Assembly: GCA_963777975.1 (NCBI GenBank)
Contig: CAVZSO010000010.1
Coordinates: 1-64,000, forward strand
Direction: 5' to 3'
DNA length: 64,000 nucleotides
DNA from: CSP1-4 sp963777975
Lineage (GTDB): Bacteria > Chloroflexota > Limnocylindria > Limnocylindrales > CSP1-4
The position numbers and the translations under genes are program-made. Positions 43,958 to 52,867 of the stretch are shown here, piece by piece (position 1 is the first letter of the stretch; each line of letters starts with the position of its first letter). The notes under the pieces are model-generated. The model worked only from the letters and a program-made list of their open reading frames with translations, searched no databases and had not been told where the DNA came from.

Positions 43958-45055
43958 GTGGCCGTCCACCGACTCGATCTCGCGGACGCGCGGCGTATCG
44001 CGGTTCGCGCCCAGCTGCTGGATGTTCCGCGACCGACCGACCTGCTGGCGGTCGTCGATCGGCTGACGTTCCTGCAGCTCGACCCGACGGCCGCCATCGC
44101 GCCGAGCGCGGACCTGGTCCTCTGGAGTCGACTCGGATCGTCATACCAGCCGGATCACCTGCAGCAGGCGCTCGAGCGGGACCGGACGCTCTTCGAGTAC
44201 AACGCGGTCGTCCGGCCGATGAGCGACCTTGGCCTCTATCTCGCGGACATGGCGGCCCGACCCAGCCGCGAGCGGACACGGGAGTGGATGCGGGCTAATG
44301 ATCGGTTCCGACGCGACGTCCTCGACCGCCTCGGCACGTCTGGGCCGCTGCTGTCCCGAGACATCCCGGACACCAGCGTGGTCCCATGGCCGTCGTCGGG
44401 CTGGACCAACGACCGCAATGTCACGCAGATGCTGGAACTCTTGATGATCTGCGGCGAGATCGCGATCGCGGCCCGCATCGGGCGCGAGCGCGTGTGGGAC
44501 CTGGCTGCGCGGGTGTATCCGGTCGACACCCCGGTCGTGCCGGCCGAGGAGGCGCATCGGATCCAGAACGAACGGCGTCTGCGATCGCTGGGCATCGCGC
44601 GCGAGAGAGGCACCGCCGTCCCGGTCGAGCCGAATGTCGTCGGCGATGTCGGCGAGCCGGCGACGGTCGAGGGCGTGCGCGGAACGTGGCGCGTGGACCC
44701 GGAGGCGATCGGCAAGCCCTTCGAGGGGCGCACCGCGTTGTTGTCGCCCTTCGACCGCCTGCCGTACGACCGCAAACGAGCCACCGAGTTGTTCGACTTC
44801 GAGTACGTCCTCGAGATGTACAAGCCCGAGGCCAAGCGCCGATGGGGCTACTTCGCCCTTCCGATCCTGCACCACGACCAGCTGGTGGGCAAGGTCGACG
44901 CCACGGCCGATCGCAAGAGCTCGACGCTACGCGTACGGGCTGTCCACCAGGACATCCCCTTCACCAGCGCGATGACGGACGCCGTCGACGCCGAGCTCGA
45001 GGCGCTGGCGTCGTGGCTCGGCCTAGCGTCGATCGAGCGCGCCTCGACAACCTAA
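43958..45055 (+). CDS. Winged-helix DNA glycosylase, YcaQ/AlkX (HTH_42) family
   Basis: Family members open interstrand DNA crosslinks or remove bulky N7-alkylguanine. The 365-residue protein has the catalytic Q-x-D motif in F-L-Q-L-D-P-T-A-A-I-A-P near residue 34, followed by D-L-V-L-W-S-R-L-G, the L-F-E-Y-N-A-V element, and the C-terminal R-R-W-G-Y-F-A-L-P-I-L and V-G-K-V-D-A segments characteristic of the family. It should act on chromosomal DNA in the cytoplasm. No operon partner; read from a leaderless promoter. Whether this member prefers crosslinks (YcaQ) or natural-product adducts (AlkZ) cannot be told. Confidence 0.85.
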   Translation: MAVHRLDLADARRIAVRAQLLDVPRPTDLLAVVDRLTFLQLDPTAAIAPSADLVLWSRLGSSYQPDHLQQALERDRTLFEYNAVVRPMSDLGLYLADMAARPSRERTREWMRANDRFRRDVLDRLGTSGPLLSRDIPDTSVVPWPSSGWTNDRNVTQMLELLMICGEIAIAARIGRERVWDLAARVYPVDTPVVPAEEAHRIQNERRLRSLGIARERGTAVPVEPNVVGDVGEPATVEGVRGTWRVDPEAIGKPFEGRTALLSPFDRLPYDRKRATELFDFEYVLEMYKPEAKRRWGYFALPILHHDQLVGKVDATADRKSSTLRVRAVHQDIPFTSAMTDAVDAELEALASWLGLASIERASTT

Positions 45056-45102
45056 CGGGGCCCGGCGCGAAGCGCAGGGCGCCACGGGCGTCGAACGCTG
45101 GC

Positions 45103-46161
45103 TCAGACCCCGAGCACGCTCGATGCCATCGCCGTTCCCGTGACGCGGGCCTGGATCTTCGCGAACGCGATGTCGCGCGAGGTCGACGTGTCGTCGCCGA
45201 AGGGCGAGAACCCACAGTCATCGGTCGTGCCCAGGTGGCTGGGATCGATGAACCGCGCCGCTTCGAGGATCCGGTCGCGGACTTCTTCGGGTGTCTCGAC
45301 GCGCGGATCGATGGGATCGATCACACCGACGAAGACGCGGCGCTCGCCCGCGCGCTGGCCAAGGATCCTGAGCGCGGGTTCCCGATCCGCCTCGCTGGCG
45401 AGCTGGACGTAGAACGAGCCGACGTTCATCCGACACAGGGCCGGCAAGAGCTCCGCATAGTCGACGTCGGCGCTATGGGTCGAGTCCTGGTCGCCGCCGG
45501 GACACGAGTGCACGCCGACCCGCGAGCGCTCCTCATCGGTCAGGCCGTCGAGGACGCGGTTGTTCAGGTCGACGAACGCGCCGAGCAGCCCACCGGACGG
45601 GTCGAGCTTGAGCGACAGGCGGGCCTCGGTGAAGTCGATCTGGACGATCGCGCCCCGCTCGAGACAGCCGCGCATCTCGGACGCCGCCTCGGTCACGAGA
45701 TCCTCGATGAACGCCTCGCGCGGGTAGCCCGTGATGCCGTCTCCCGGATACATGAGGCTGATCGCGGACGCGGAGATGACGGCTTGCTTGAGCTGGGCAT
45801 CGGTATACCGTCGGGCGCCATCGAGGTATTCCCAGGCCGGGGTGGCATATCGGAACGGAGCGGCGGTCAAGACCGGCAGGTGTCGCGTGTGGCCGTCCTC
45901 GAATGGGATGGCCACGCCGCCGGAGGTGAGGCTGGTGAGGGCGGCGACCGGGTAGGTCGCGAAGCTCTGCTTCCGCTGTTCGCCGTCGGTGACGACCGGG
46001 GAGCCGGTCTCATCGAAGCGCCGCAACGTATCGCGGACCGCGGCGTCGAATAGGTCGTCGAGCATCTCGGAAGAGATCTCGCCGGCGGCCGCTGCCTGCA
46101 TGCCGTCCTGGAGTGCCTTCGGTCGGGGGATGCTGCCGATCGGTTCTGTGGGGAGTGTCAT
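45103..46161 (-). CDS. Core-MetE-like protein (second copy)
   Basis: A 352-residue protein again limited to the zinc-binding MetE catalytic half but diverged from the one at 18039. It has P-I-G-S-I-P-R-P near the start, T-D-G-E-Q-R-K-Q-S-F, V-Q-I-D-F-T-E-A-R, V-H-S-C-P-G-G-D (zinc H-x-C) and T-D-D-C-G-F-S-P (zinc Cys). These strings resemble the UROD/MetE-like proteins that may use other methyl donors or acceptors. Start ATG 46161, not 46170: TAGCAT overlaps the latter and lies seven bases before the former. Monocistronic. Confidence 0.8.
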   Translation of the reverse strand: MTLPTEPIGSIPRPKALQDGMQAAAAGEISSEMLDDLFDAAVRDTLRRFDETGSPVVTDGEQRKQSFATYPVAALTSLTSGGVAIPFEDGHTRHLPVLTAAPFRYATPAWEYLDGARRYTDAQLKQAVISASAISLMYPGDGITGYPREAFIEDLVTEAASEMRGCLERGAIVQIDFTEARLSLKLDPSGGLLGAFVDLNNRVLDGLTDEERSRVGVHSCPGGDQDSTHSADVDYAELLPALCRMNVGSFYVQLASEADREPALRILGQRAGERRVFVGVIDPIDPRVETPEEVRDRILEAARFIDPSHLGTTDDCGFSPFGDDTSTSRDIAFAKIQARVTGTAMASSVLGV

Positions 46162-46168
46162 GACAGCC

Positions 46169-46198
46169 ATGCTACGGGACGGCCCTGGCGTCGGACAA
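46169..46198 (-). promoter_or_regulatory. Promoter of the second core-MetE gene (leaderless)
   Basis: TTGTCC (46193-46198), 18-base spacer, TAGCAT (46169-46174), then GGCTGTC and ATG at 46161. It decides between two candidate ATGs. Confidence 0.55.
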
Positions 46199-46325
46199 AT
46201 CGGGCCCCCGATAGGTCCCACTGGGGACGATCTGAGACCATGACCGACTGGGTCTTGCAGTCCGGGCGTTCCGGCCCCAACATGGCGCTCCCCGGGGGAA
46301 CGACGGTTCGGGTTTCGACCGCGCG

Positions 46326-48223
46326 ATGACACGGGAGCAGACAGGCGCCGAGCCGCGCCGGAGAGACCGACTGTTGGCCGTCACCCATCCGGAACAGATC
46401 CGCCTCGAGCCCGTCGCCGAGCGCCACCTGCCGTTCGCCATCAAGGTCGTGCTCGCCCTGATCGTCGGACTGACCCTCTTCACGGCCTCGGTGGCGGCCA
46501 TCCTGGCCGGAGCCTGGACCGCCTATGAGCGCATCCACGATGGCCAGGCCTACCCCGGGGTCAGCGTCGCGGGCGTCGATGTCGGCGGCATGACGACCGA
46601 CCAGGCGACGGCAGCCCTGACCCCTGTCATGGCCGAGCGCTTCGGGGGCACGGCCGACATCAACATGGCCGGCACGCAGGCTGCGACCGACCTTCGCCGA
46701 CCTGGGCCGGACGCCGGACGTGGCGGCCACCCTGGCCGCTGCGATGACCGTCGGGCGCGGTGCCACGCTCGAGGAGCAGCTCCGCGATCGATTCGGCGCC
46801 TTGACCGCCGGCCGACCCATCGAGCCCGTCATGACCTTCGACCGCAAGGTGCTCGATGCCTGGATCTCCGATCACGCTGCCGCCAAACGCCTGGCGCCGA
46901 CGCCGGCCTCGGTCGCGTTGGTCGGACGGCGCCTGGTCATCACGCCAGACACGACCGGGATCGCCGTCGACCAGGGCAAGCTGGCCGCTGCGCTGGCACC
47001 CGTCCTGGCAGACCCATCGGCGACGGCGCCGATCGAGACCGCGTCGACGCCCGTGACGCTCGAGTCGAGCAGCAACGACGTCGACGTCCTGGGCACCAAG
47101 GTCGCCGTCGCGCAGATGGCGCGGCCGGTGACGGTGGCGCTCGGCGGGCGGCACTGGACGTTCAGCAGCAAGCGCGTGCGCGCCTGGCTCGAGCTCGTCG
47201 CCGGTCCCCACGGCTCGGTCCCGGTCATCGACCCGGCGGCCGTCAGCGCCGATGTCGCCACGCTCGCCAAGAAGGTCAAGCGCAAGCCGCTCGAGACGCG
47301 CTTCCTGATCACCAAGGCGGGCAAGAAGTTCGGCTTCGTGGCCGGCCGTCCGGGTCGCCAGCTCGATACCGCGACGACGTCGCAGCGCGTGGTCGCCCGG
47401 GTCATCGGCCGCCGGGTGGGACTGCCCGAAGGTGGCGCCATCGCCGTCGCCACCCGGGGCGTGGAGATCAAGCTGTCGGCCGCCGAAGCGTCGCAGATCG
47501 TGCCCCAGGTGGTCCTCCTGTCGAGCTGGACGACCTACTTCCCGCAGGGCAGCCACAACGGCAACGGGGTCAACATCCACCTCCCGGCCCGGATCATCAA
47601 CGGCATGGTCATCAAGCCGGGCGACGATCTTCGACTTCGTGCGGACCGTGGGACCGCTCTCCTGGGCGCGGGGCTACCGCATGGGCGGCGTCATCAGGGG
47701 CGATCACACCGATCCGACGGGTGCGGTCGCGGGCGGTATCTGCTCGGCCTCGACGACGGTCTTCAACGCCGCCGCACGGGCGGGTCTCGACATCCTGACG
47801 CGCGACAACCACTCCTACTACATCTCGCGCTATCCCCTCGGGCTCGACGCGACGGTCTCGACGCAGGCTGGACGCATCGTCCAGGACATGCGCTTCCGAA
47901 ACGACACGCCGAATCCGATCTTCATCAGCACGCAGGACGGTTTCGGCTGGGTGCGGGTCCAGTTCTTCGCCCTCGAGCAGACGCGCCAGGTCAGCTTCAG
48001 CCGACCGCAGGTCTCGAACCGCATCCGCGCCACCGACCGCGTCGTCCGCACCAGCCGCCTTCGCGTGGGCCAGAGCGAACGCACGGAGTACCCCGCCGAC
48101 GGGATGGATGTCGCGGTCACGCGCACGGTGCGCGACATGCATGGTCGGATCATCCATCGCGAGACCTTCCGATCCCACTACGTCCTCTGGAACGGCATCC
48201 TCATGGTCGGCACGCGCAGGTAG
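46326..48223 (+). CDS. VanW-family membrane protein with PG-binding domains, two frameshifts
   Basis: A cell-wall-associated protein of ~631 residues. A cytoplasmic basic N-terminus and one membrane helix (~38-62, V-V-L-A-L-I-V-G-L-T-L-F) precede two PG_binding_4-like repeats (Y-P-G-V-S-V-A-G-V-D-V-G-G-M-T and a second copy around M-T-F-D-R-K), then the VanW domain: G-V-N-I-H-L-P-A-R-I-I-N-G-M, F-V-R-T-V-G-P, G-G-I-C-S-A-S-T-T-V-F-N-A-A, N-H-S-Y-Y-I-S-R-Y-P-L-G. Shifts near 46685 and 47627 move the frame; the protein is otherwise continuous. Despite the name, VanW proteins are widespread and do not imply vancomycin resistance. It acts outside the membrane on the wall. Confidence 0.88.
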
Positions 48224-48250
48224 CGCCGGCGCCCAGCGCGACGGTGTCGC

Positions 48251-49170
48251 CTACCAGGGCAGCATCTGGCGCAGCGCGAACCAGACGTTGGCCGGTCGCT
48301 CCGCCAGCCGGCGCATGTACCAGGGGTACCAGGCGGCGCCGTAGGCGATGAGCGCCCGGACGTCGTAGCCGGCTCGCGACAACCGCCGCTGCTGGTCGGT
48401 CCGGATGCCGTACAGCATCTGGATCTCCATCTGGCCGGGTGCCAGGCCGATGGCCGCACCGACGCGCGTCATGCGGTCGATGAGCGAGACATCGTGGGTC
48501 GCCGCCACGAACCTGGCGCGGTCATCGCGGACGGCCTCGAGAAGTTGGGTCGAGAGGGCCAGGAACGAGCCGTCGACCTCCGGTCCGGACCGATAGGCGA
48601 CGGCCTTGGGCTCGTCGTAGGCACCCTTGACGAGGCGGATGGCCGGCTTCACGGGCAGCAGCCGCTGGATATCGACCGGTGTGCGATGGAGGTACGCCTG
48701 CAGGCAGATGCCGACGTTCTCGTGCCTGGCTCGCGCCCGCTCGTAGAACTCGATGGTCGACTCCGTGTAGGCGCTGCCCTCCATGTCGATCCAGACCCAG
48801 CTGCCCCGTTCAGCCGATGGCCGGCCAGCGCGTCGAAGTGCTCGAAGGCCGTGGCGGCGTCGAGGTCGAAGCCGAGCTGCGTGAGCTTGAGCGAGATCTC
48901 GCCGTCGAGACCGCGAGCGGCGATCTCGTCGATGAGCGCGTGGTAGGCGTCGGCGACGGCCACCGCCTCGGCAAGGTCCGTCAGGTTCTCGCCCAGCAGC
49001 GTGAAGACGCCATCGATGCCCCACGCCTGATGGGTCACGGCGGCGTCGATGGCATCCTCGGCCGTCTCGCCGGGCATGAACCGCCGGGTCGCCCGCCGGA
49101 CCCAGCCGAAGCGAGGCAGCCGCGCCTTGAGCCAGCGGTTGCGGGACGCCCAGAGGAGGATCCGTCGCAT
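48251..49170 (-). CDS. Proline dehydrogenase, frameshift near 48810
   Basis: Flavoenzyme oxidising proline to pyrroline-5-carboxylate, passing electrons to quinone. Monofunctional size (~306). First frame: basic N-terminus, F-M-P-G-E-T-A-E-D-A and I-S-L-K-L-T-Q-L-G. After a shift near 48810: V-W-I-D-M-E-G-S, A-Y-L-H-R-T, R-L-V-K-G-A-Y-D-E-P, the FAD-side L-Y-G-I-R-T-D-Q-Q-R-R-L and the substrate R-R-L-A-E-R-P-A-N. ATG at 49170 seven bases after TACCAT (leaderless). Divergent from the DUF3090 gene. No P5C dehydrogenase nearby. Confidence 0.9.
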
Positions 49171-49177
49171 GGCATCG

Positions 49178-49183
49178 ATGGTA
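49178..49183 (-). promoter_or_regulatory. -10 box of the proline dehydrogenase gene (leaderless)
   Basis: TACCAT on the minus strand, spacer CGATGCC, then ATG at 49170. Confidence 0.5.
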
Positions 49184-49250
49184 CCGAGCCTGCAGCCGAC
49201 ACACGCGTCGATCCGAGTCGCATCCGTGGCCGTCCCCGGCGAATCCGTGG

Positions 49251-49256
49251 TATGAA
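49251..49256 (+). promoter_or_regulatory. Candidate -10 box of the DUF3090 gene
   Basis: TATGAA, spacer GAGCAC, then ATG at 49263. It lacks the final T of the usual pattern, so it is weaker than the others. Confidence 0.35.
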
Positions 49257-49262
49257 GAGCAC

Positions 49263-49811
49263 ATGACCCGCCGCATCCACGTCTTCGATGCCCCCGACCA
49301 ATTCGTGGCCGACGCCATCGGCCAGCCCGGCAGCCGGACGTTCTACCTCCAGGCCAGCGAGGGCGAGCGCCAGGTGACCGTGGCCCTCGAAAAGGTCCAG
49401 GTCGCGCTGCTGGCCGAGCGCCTCGTCGACCTGCTCGACGCCATCCGCGAGCGAGGCGTCGAGCTGCCCCCGATCGACTCGGGCGAGGACGACACGGCGC
49501 CGCTCGACGAGCCCATCCACGAGTCGTTCCGGGTCGGCACGATCGCCATGGGCTGGGACGTCGGGCGCGGCTGCGCGATGATCGAGACCCGCGCCATGGT
49601 CGAGGACGAAGAGGATCCGCCGGAGGTCGAGGACGACGATCCCGAGGGGCCCGACCTCGTGCGGGTGTTCCTCGAGGCGCCAGCCGTCTACGCCTTCACC
49701 CGTCGCGCGGCCCGGGCGGTGGCGGGCGGTCGGCCGCCCTGTCCCGTCTGCGGTGAGCCGCTCGATCCCCAGGGCCACCTCTGTCCGCGCCGCAACGGAT
49801 ACGTCCACTGA
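49263..49811 (+). CDS. DUF3090 family protein
   Basis: A 182-residue protein of the DUF3090 family found in actinobacteria and some Chloroflexota, usually next to an SCO1664-like gene, as here. Features: F-D-A-P-D-Q-F-V-A-D-A-I-G-Q-P-G near the start, Q-V-T-V-A-L-E-K-V-Q-V, F-R-V-G-T-I-A-M-G-W-D, an acidic patch (E-D-E-E-D-P-P-E-V-E-D-D-D), and a C-terminal zinc-ribbon-like C-P-V-C-G-E-P-L-D-P-Q-G-H-L-C-P. The function of the family is unknown. Its TGA (49809) overlaps the start of the next gene. Confidence 0.85.
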   Translation: MTRRIHVFDAPDQFVADAIGQPGSRTFYLQASEGERQVTVALEKVQVALLAERLVDLLDAIRERGVELPPIDSGEDDTAPLDEPIHESFRVGTIAMGWDVGRGCAMIETRAMVEDEEDPPEVEDDDPEGPDLVRVFLEAPAVYAFTRRAARAVAGGRPPCPVCGEPLDPQGHLCPRRNGYVH

Positions 49812-50536
49812 GCGACGAGCCGGATCGCGAGCGCATCGCGCGCACCCTGCGCGACGGCGAGCTCGAGCTGGATGGGCGGCTCGTCGACGCCTCGAACGCC
49901 TCCTTCGTGGGCTTCGCGAGAGGCGACAGGTCGGACGAGATCCGCTGCGTCTACAAGCCGATCGCCGGTGAGGCGCCGCTGTGGGATTTCCCCGATGGCA
50001 CCCTCGCGCACCGGGAAGTCGCCGCCTACCTCGTGTCCGAGGCGGCTGGCTGGGCCGTGGTGCCGGTCACCGTCTTTCGGGACGACGGCCCGTTCGGGGC
50101 CGGCATGGCACAGCAGTGGATCGACGTCGACGAGAGCTTCGACCTGGTGGCGGCCCTTCGGTCTGGCACGCCGGCGCTGCGCCGGATCGCGCTCTTCGAT
50201 GCCGTGGTCAACAACACCGATCGAAAGGGCGGCCATCTGCTGCCCCTGGCCGACGGCCGCTTGCTTGGCGTGGACCACGGCGTCTGCTTCTCGGCCGAGC
50301 CGAAGCTGCGGACGATCCTCTGGGGCTGGCGAGGGACGGCCCTGTCCGACGAGGAGATCGACGAGCTGAGCGGGCTACGGAAGGCGCTCGTGGGCCCGCT
50401 GCGTGGCTCGCTGCAGGCCCACCTGCATGAGGATGAGATCGCCGCGACGGTCGAGCGGGTCGACCTGTTGCTGGCCGACCTGCGCTTCCCGATGCCCAAC
50501 CCCGACTGGCCGGCCGTGCCCTGGCCTCCGTTCTAG
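49808..50536 (+). CDS. SCO1664-like (PI3/4-kinase-related) protein, atypical start
   Basis: A member of the small kinase-like family paired with DUF3090. The conserved N-terminus of the family is encoded here: T-L-R-D-G-E-L-E-L-D-G-R-L-V-D-A-S-N-A-S-F, then C-V-Y-K-P-I-A-G-E (Lys of a kinase-like site), L-W-D-F-P-D-G-T-L-A-H-R-E, V-N-N-T-D-R-K-G-G-H (the N-x2-D-R-K-x2-H catalytic-loop-like motif) and G-V-D-H-G-V-C-F. There is no ATG/GTG/TTG that keeps this N-terminus: the frame reaches the DUF3090 stop only through CTG (49808-49810). Either CTG is the start, coupled to the overlapping stop, or an indel hides it; GTG 49907 would delete the conserved start. Confidence 0.75.
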   Translation: MSDEPDRERIARTLRDGELELDGRLVDASNASFVGFARGDRSDEIRCVYKPIAGEAPLWDFPDGTLAHREVAAYLVSEAAGWAVVPVTVFRDDGPFGAGMAQQWIDVDESFDLVAALRSGTPALRRIALFDAVVNNTDRKGGHLLPLADGRLLGVDHGVCFSAEPKLRTILWGWRGTALSDEEIDELSGLRKALVGPLRGSLQAHLHEDEIAATVERVDLLLADLRFPMPNPDWPAVPWPPF

Positions 50537-50563
50537 GAGCGCTCGCGGGCGAGGGTGCGCGAC

Positions 50564-50569
50564 TACGAT
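50564..50569 (+). promoter_or_regulatory. -10 box of galK (leaderless)
   Basis: TACGAT, spacer GTCGAC, then ATG at 50576. This excludes the GTG at 50555, which lies upstream of the box. Confidence 0.55.
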
Positions 50570-50575
50570 GTCGAC

Positions 50576-51811
50576 ATGACGAGTGGTCACGCCGCGCCCG
50601 CGATCTCCACCGTCGAGGACCTCTCCGTCGGCAGGCTCCTGGCCGCCGTCGATGACCTGTATCCCATGGGGTCACAGACCGTCGGCCCGACGCGCATCGT
50701 ACGAGCGCCCGGGCGGATCAACCTCATCGGCGAGCATACCGACTACAACGAGGGGCTCGTCCTGCCCGCTGCGATCGACCTCGAGGTCCGCATCGCCTAT
50801 CGACCGACGGACGATCCGACGGCCACGCTGACCCTCCTGGCGACCGGCGAGACAGGTTCGGTCCGTCTCGACGATCCCGGCCCACCCCGCGGCGATTGGC
50901 GCGACTACCTGGCCGGAGTCGCCTGGGCCCTCGGTTCGGACGGCGGCCGGCTGCAGGGGTTCGGTGGCGTGCTCGCCAGCACGGTTCCCATCGGGGCGGG
51001 CCTGGCTTCCTCGGCGGCGCTCGAGCTCGCCTCCGCCTGGGCCTTGTCCGGCCGCCTCGCTCCTGTCCCGGACGGCCGTAGCCTGGCCGTGCTGTGCCAG
51101 CGCGCGGAGAACGACTATGTCGGCGTTCGTTGCGGGGTGATGGATCAATACGCCGCCGCCAACGGCGTCCGAGGCGCCGCCATCCTCCTCGATTGCCGCA
51201 CGCTCGAGCACGTGGTCGTGCACGTACCCGACGAGCTCGCGCTCGTGGTGGCGCACACCGGAAAGCCCCGTCGACTCGATGCCTCCGCCTACAACGACCG
51301 TCGCGCGGAATGCCAACGCGCCGCCTCGATCATCGCCATGCGCGAACCCTCCGTGCGCTCGCTCCGCGACGTGGACGAGGCGATGCTCGAGCGTCATCGG
51401 GACATCGTCGACCCGATCGCCTATCAACGTGCCTTGCACGTCATCACGGAGAACGCACGCGTCTCGGCGACCGCGGCGGCTCTCGCGTCCGGCGACCTCG
51501 ACACCATCGGCCGACTGATGCTTGCCAGCCACGCGTCCCTGCGCGACCGCTTCGAGGTCAGCTCTCCCGAGCTCGACGCCCTCGTCGAGATCGCCATGAG
51601 GACACCCGGCGTCGTGGGCGCGCGCATGACCGGCGCGGGCTTCGGTGGTTGCACGCTCACGATCGTCGATGCCCGTAGCGCCGAGGCGCTGTCGGCTCGC
51701 CTCACGAGCGAGTACCTGGCGCGGACCGGTCTCGTCGCCACGGTCTGGACGGTCCGTGCGGTCGATGGCGCCGGCGTCGTGGAGACCGGGGTCGGAGCGC
51801 CGTCGGCATGA
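50576..51811 (+). CDS. galK: Galactokinase
   Basis: GHMP kinase phosphorylating galactose at C1 with ATP. The 411-residue protein has the galactokinase signature P-G-R-I-N-L-I-G-E-H-T-D-Y-N-E-G (catalytic Arg and sugar-binding Asp), the ATP loop V-P-I-G-A-G-L-A-S-S-A-A-L-E, the V-G-V-R-C-G-V-M-D-Q-Y base Asp and the C-terminal M-T-G-A-G-F-G-G-C. ATG at 50576 is set by TACGAT six bases upstream. It overlaps galT by 4 bp (ATGA), giving a two-gene Leloir operon; galE and a mutarotase are not adjacent. Confidence 0.96.
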   Translation: MTSGHAAPAISTVEDLSVGRLLAAVDDLYPMGSQTVGPTRIVRAPGRINLIGEHTDYNEGLVLPAAIDLEVRIAYRPTDDPTATLTLLATGETGSVRLDDPGPPRGDWRDYLAGVAWALGSDGGRLQGFGGVLASTVPIGAGLASSAALELASAWALSGRLAPVPDGRSLAVLCQRAENDYVGVRCGVMDQYAAANGVRGAAILLDCRTLEHVVVHVPDELALVVAHTGKPRRLDASAYNDRRAECQRAASIIAMREPSVRSLRDVDEAMLERHRDIVDPIAYQRALHVITENARVSATAAALASGDLDTIGRLMLASHASLRDRFEVSSPELDALVEIAMRTPGVVGARMTGAGFGGCTLTIVDARSAEALSARLTSEYLARTGLVATVWTVRAVDGAGVVETGVGAPSA

Positions 51812-52867
51812 AGGGCGACCTGCCGTCATCACCCCACAGGCGCTACAACGCACTGACCGATGAATGGATCCTGGTGTCGGCGGGACGGGACGCCCGGCCA
51901 TGGCTCGGGGCAGTCGAGCCGGTGCACGTCGAAGTCGAGGCCGACGTTCGACCCCGGCTGCTATCTCTGCCCGGGGAATGCGCGTGCCGGCGGGGCTCGG
52001 AACCCGTCCTACACCGGGCCGTTCGCGTTCACCAACGACTTCGCAGCGCTCACGCCGACGGACACCCGGTCGTCCTACGAGGATGGGCTTCTCCGCGCCG
52101 AGACCGAGGCCGGGATGTGCCGAGTCCTGTGCTACACGCCGCGCCATGACCTCGATCTCGGCCGACTTCCCCTCGATGGCGTGCGCCAGGTCGTCGATGT
52201 CTGGGCCGACCAGACCAGCGAGCTCGGAGGACGCTATCGCTGGGTCCAGGTCTTCGAGAACCGCGGCACCGCGATGGGCGCGTCGAGTCCGCATCCGCAC
52301 GGGCAGATCTGGGCTGGGGCGGCCATCCCGAGCGCGGCTGCCAAGGAAGATGCCGCACAACGTCGCCACCACGAACTCACGCTGCGGCGGCTGCTCTCCG
52401 ACTACGCAGAGCAGGAGTCGGGTGGGCCACGCGTGGTGGACGAGGATCCCGAATGGCTGGCGATCGTGCCCTTCTGGGCTGCGTGGCCCTACGAGACGCT
52501 CCTCATCCCGCGTCGTCCATTCGCCCGTTTCCCCGATCTCGACCACGTGGCGCGCGACGGTCTGGCAGCCATCCTCAAGCGGCTGCTCGGTCGCTACGAC
52601 GCCTTGTTCGGGATGCCCTTTCCCTATTCGTTGGGCTGGCACGGTGCCCCGTACGAGGAGGGAGGGGACCCGGCGTCGTGGCAGCTCCACGGACATGTAT
52701 ATCCGCCACTGCTGCGCGCCTCCGCGCGCAAGTTCATGGTCGGCTACGAGCTGCTTGCCGAACCGCAGCGGGACCTGAGCCCGGAGGACGCCGCAAGCCG
52801 ACTCAGAGCCGCGGGCTCGGAGAACGACGGGTCGACGGGCCCGGACACGCAACGAGCCGTCGACTAG
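51808..52867 (+). CDS. galT: Galactose-1-phosphate uridylyltransferase, frameshift near 51925
   Basis: Swaps UMP between UDP-glucose and galactose-1-phosphate. The first frame gives R-R-Y-N-A-L-T-D-E-W-I-L-V-S; after one shift near 51925 the protein continues with F-D-P-G-C-Y-L-C-P-G-N (zinc Cys pair), F-A-F-T-N-D-F-A-A-L, E-N-R-G-T-A-M-G-A-S-S-P-H-P-H-G-Q-I (active-site H-P-H) and the C-terminal H-G-A-P and Q-L-H-G-H-V-Y-P-P-L. Restored length ~352, as usual. It shares the CTAG tetranucleotide containing its stop with the stop of the convergent araB gene. Confidence 0.94.

Noticed and set aside
46326..48223. VanW gene as an antibiotic-resistance determinant
   Set aside because: VanW-domain proteins are common in sensitive bacteria; no vanHAX genes or two-component regulator nearby.
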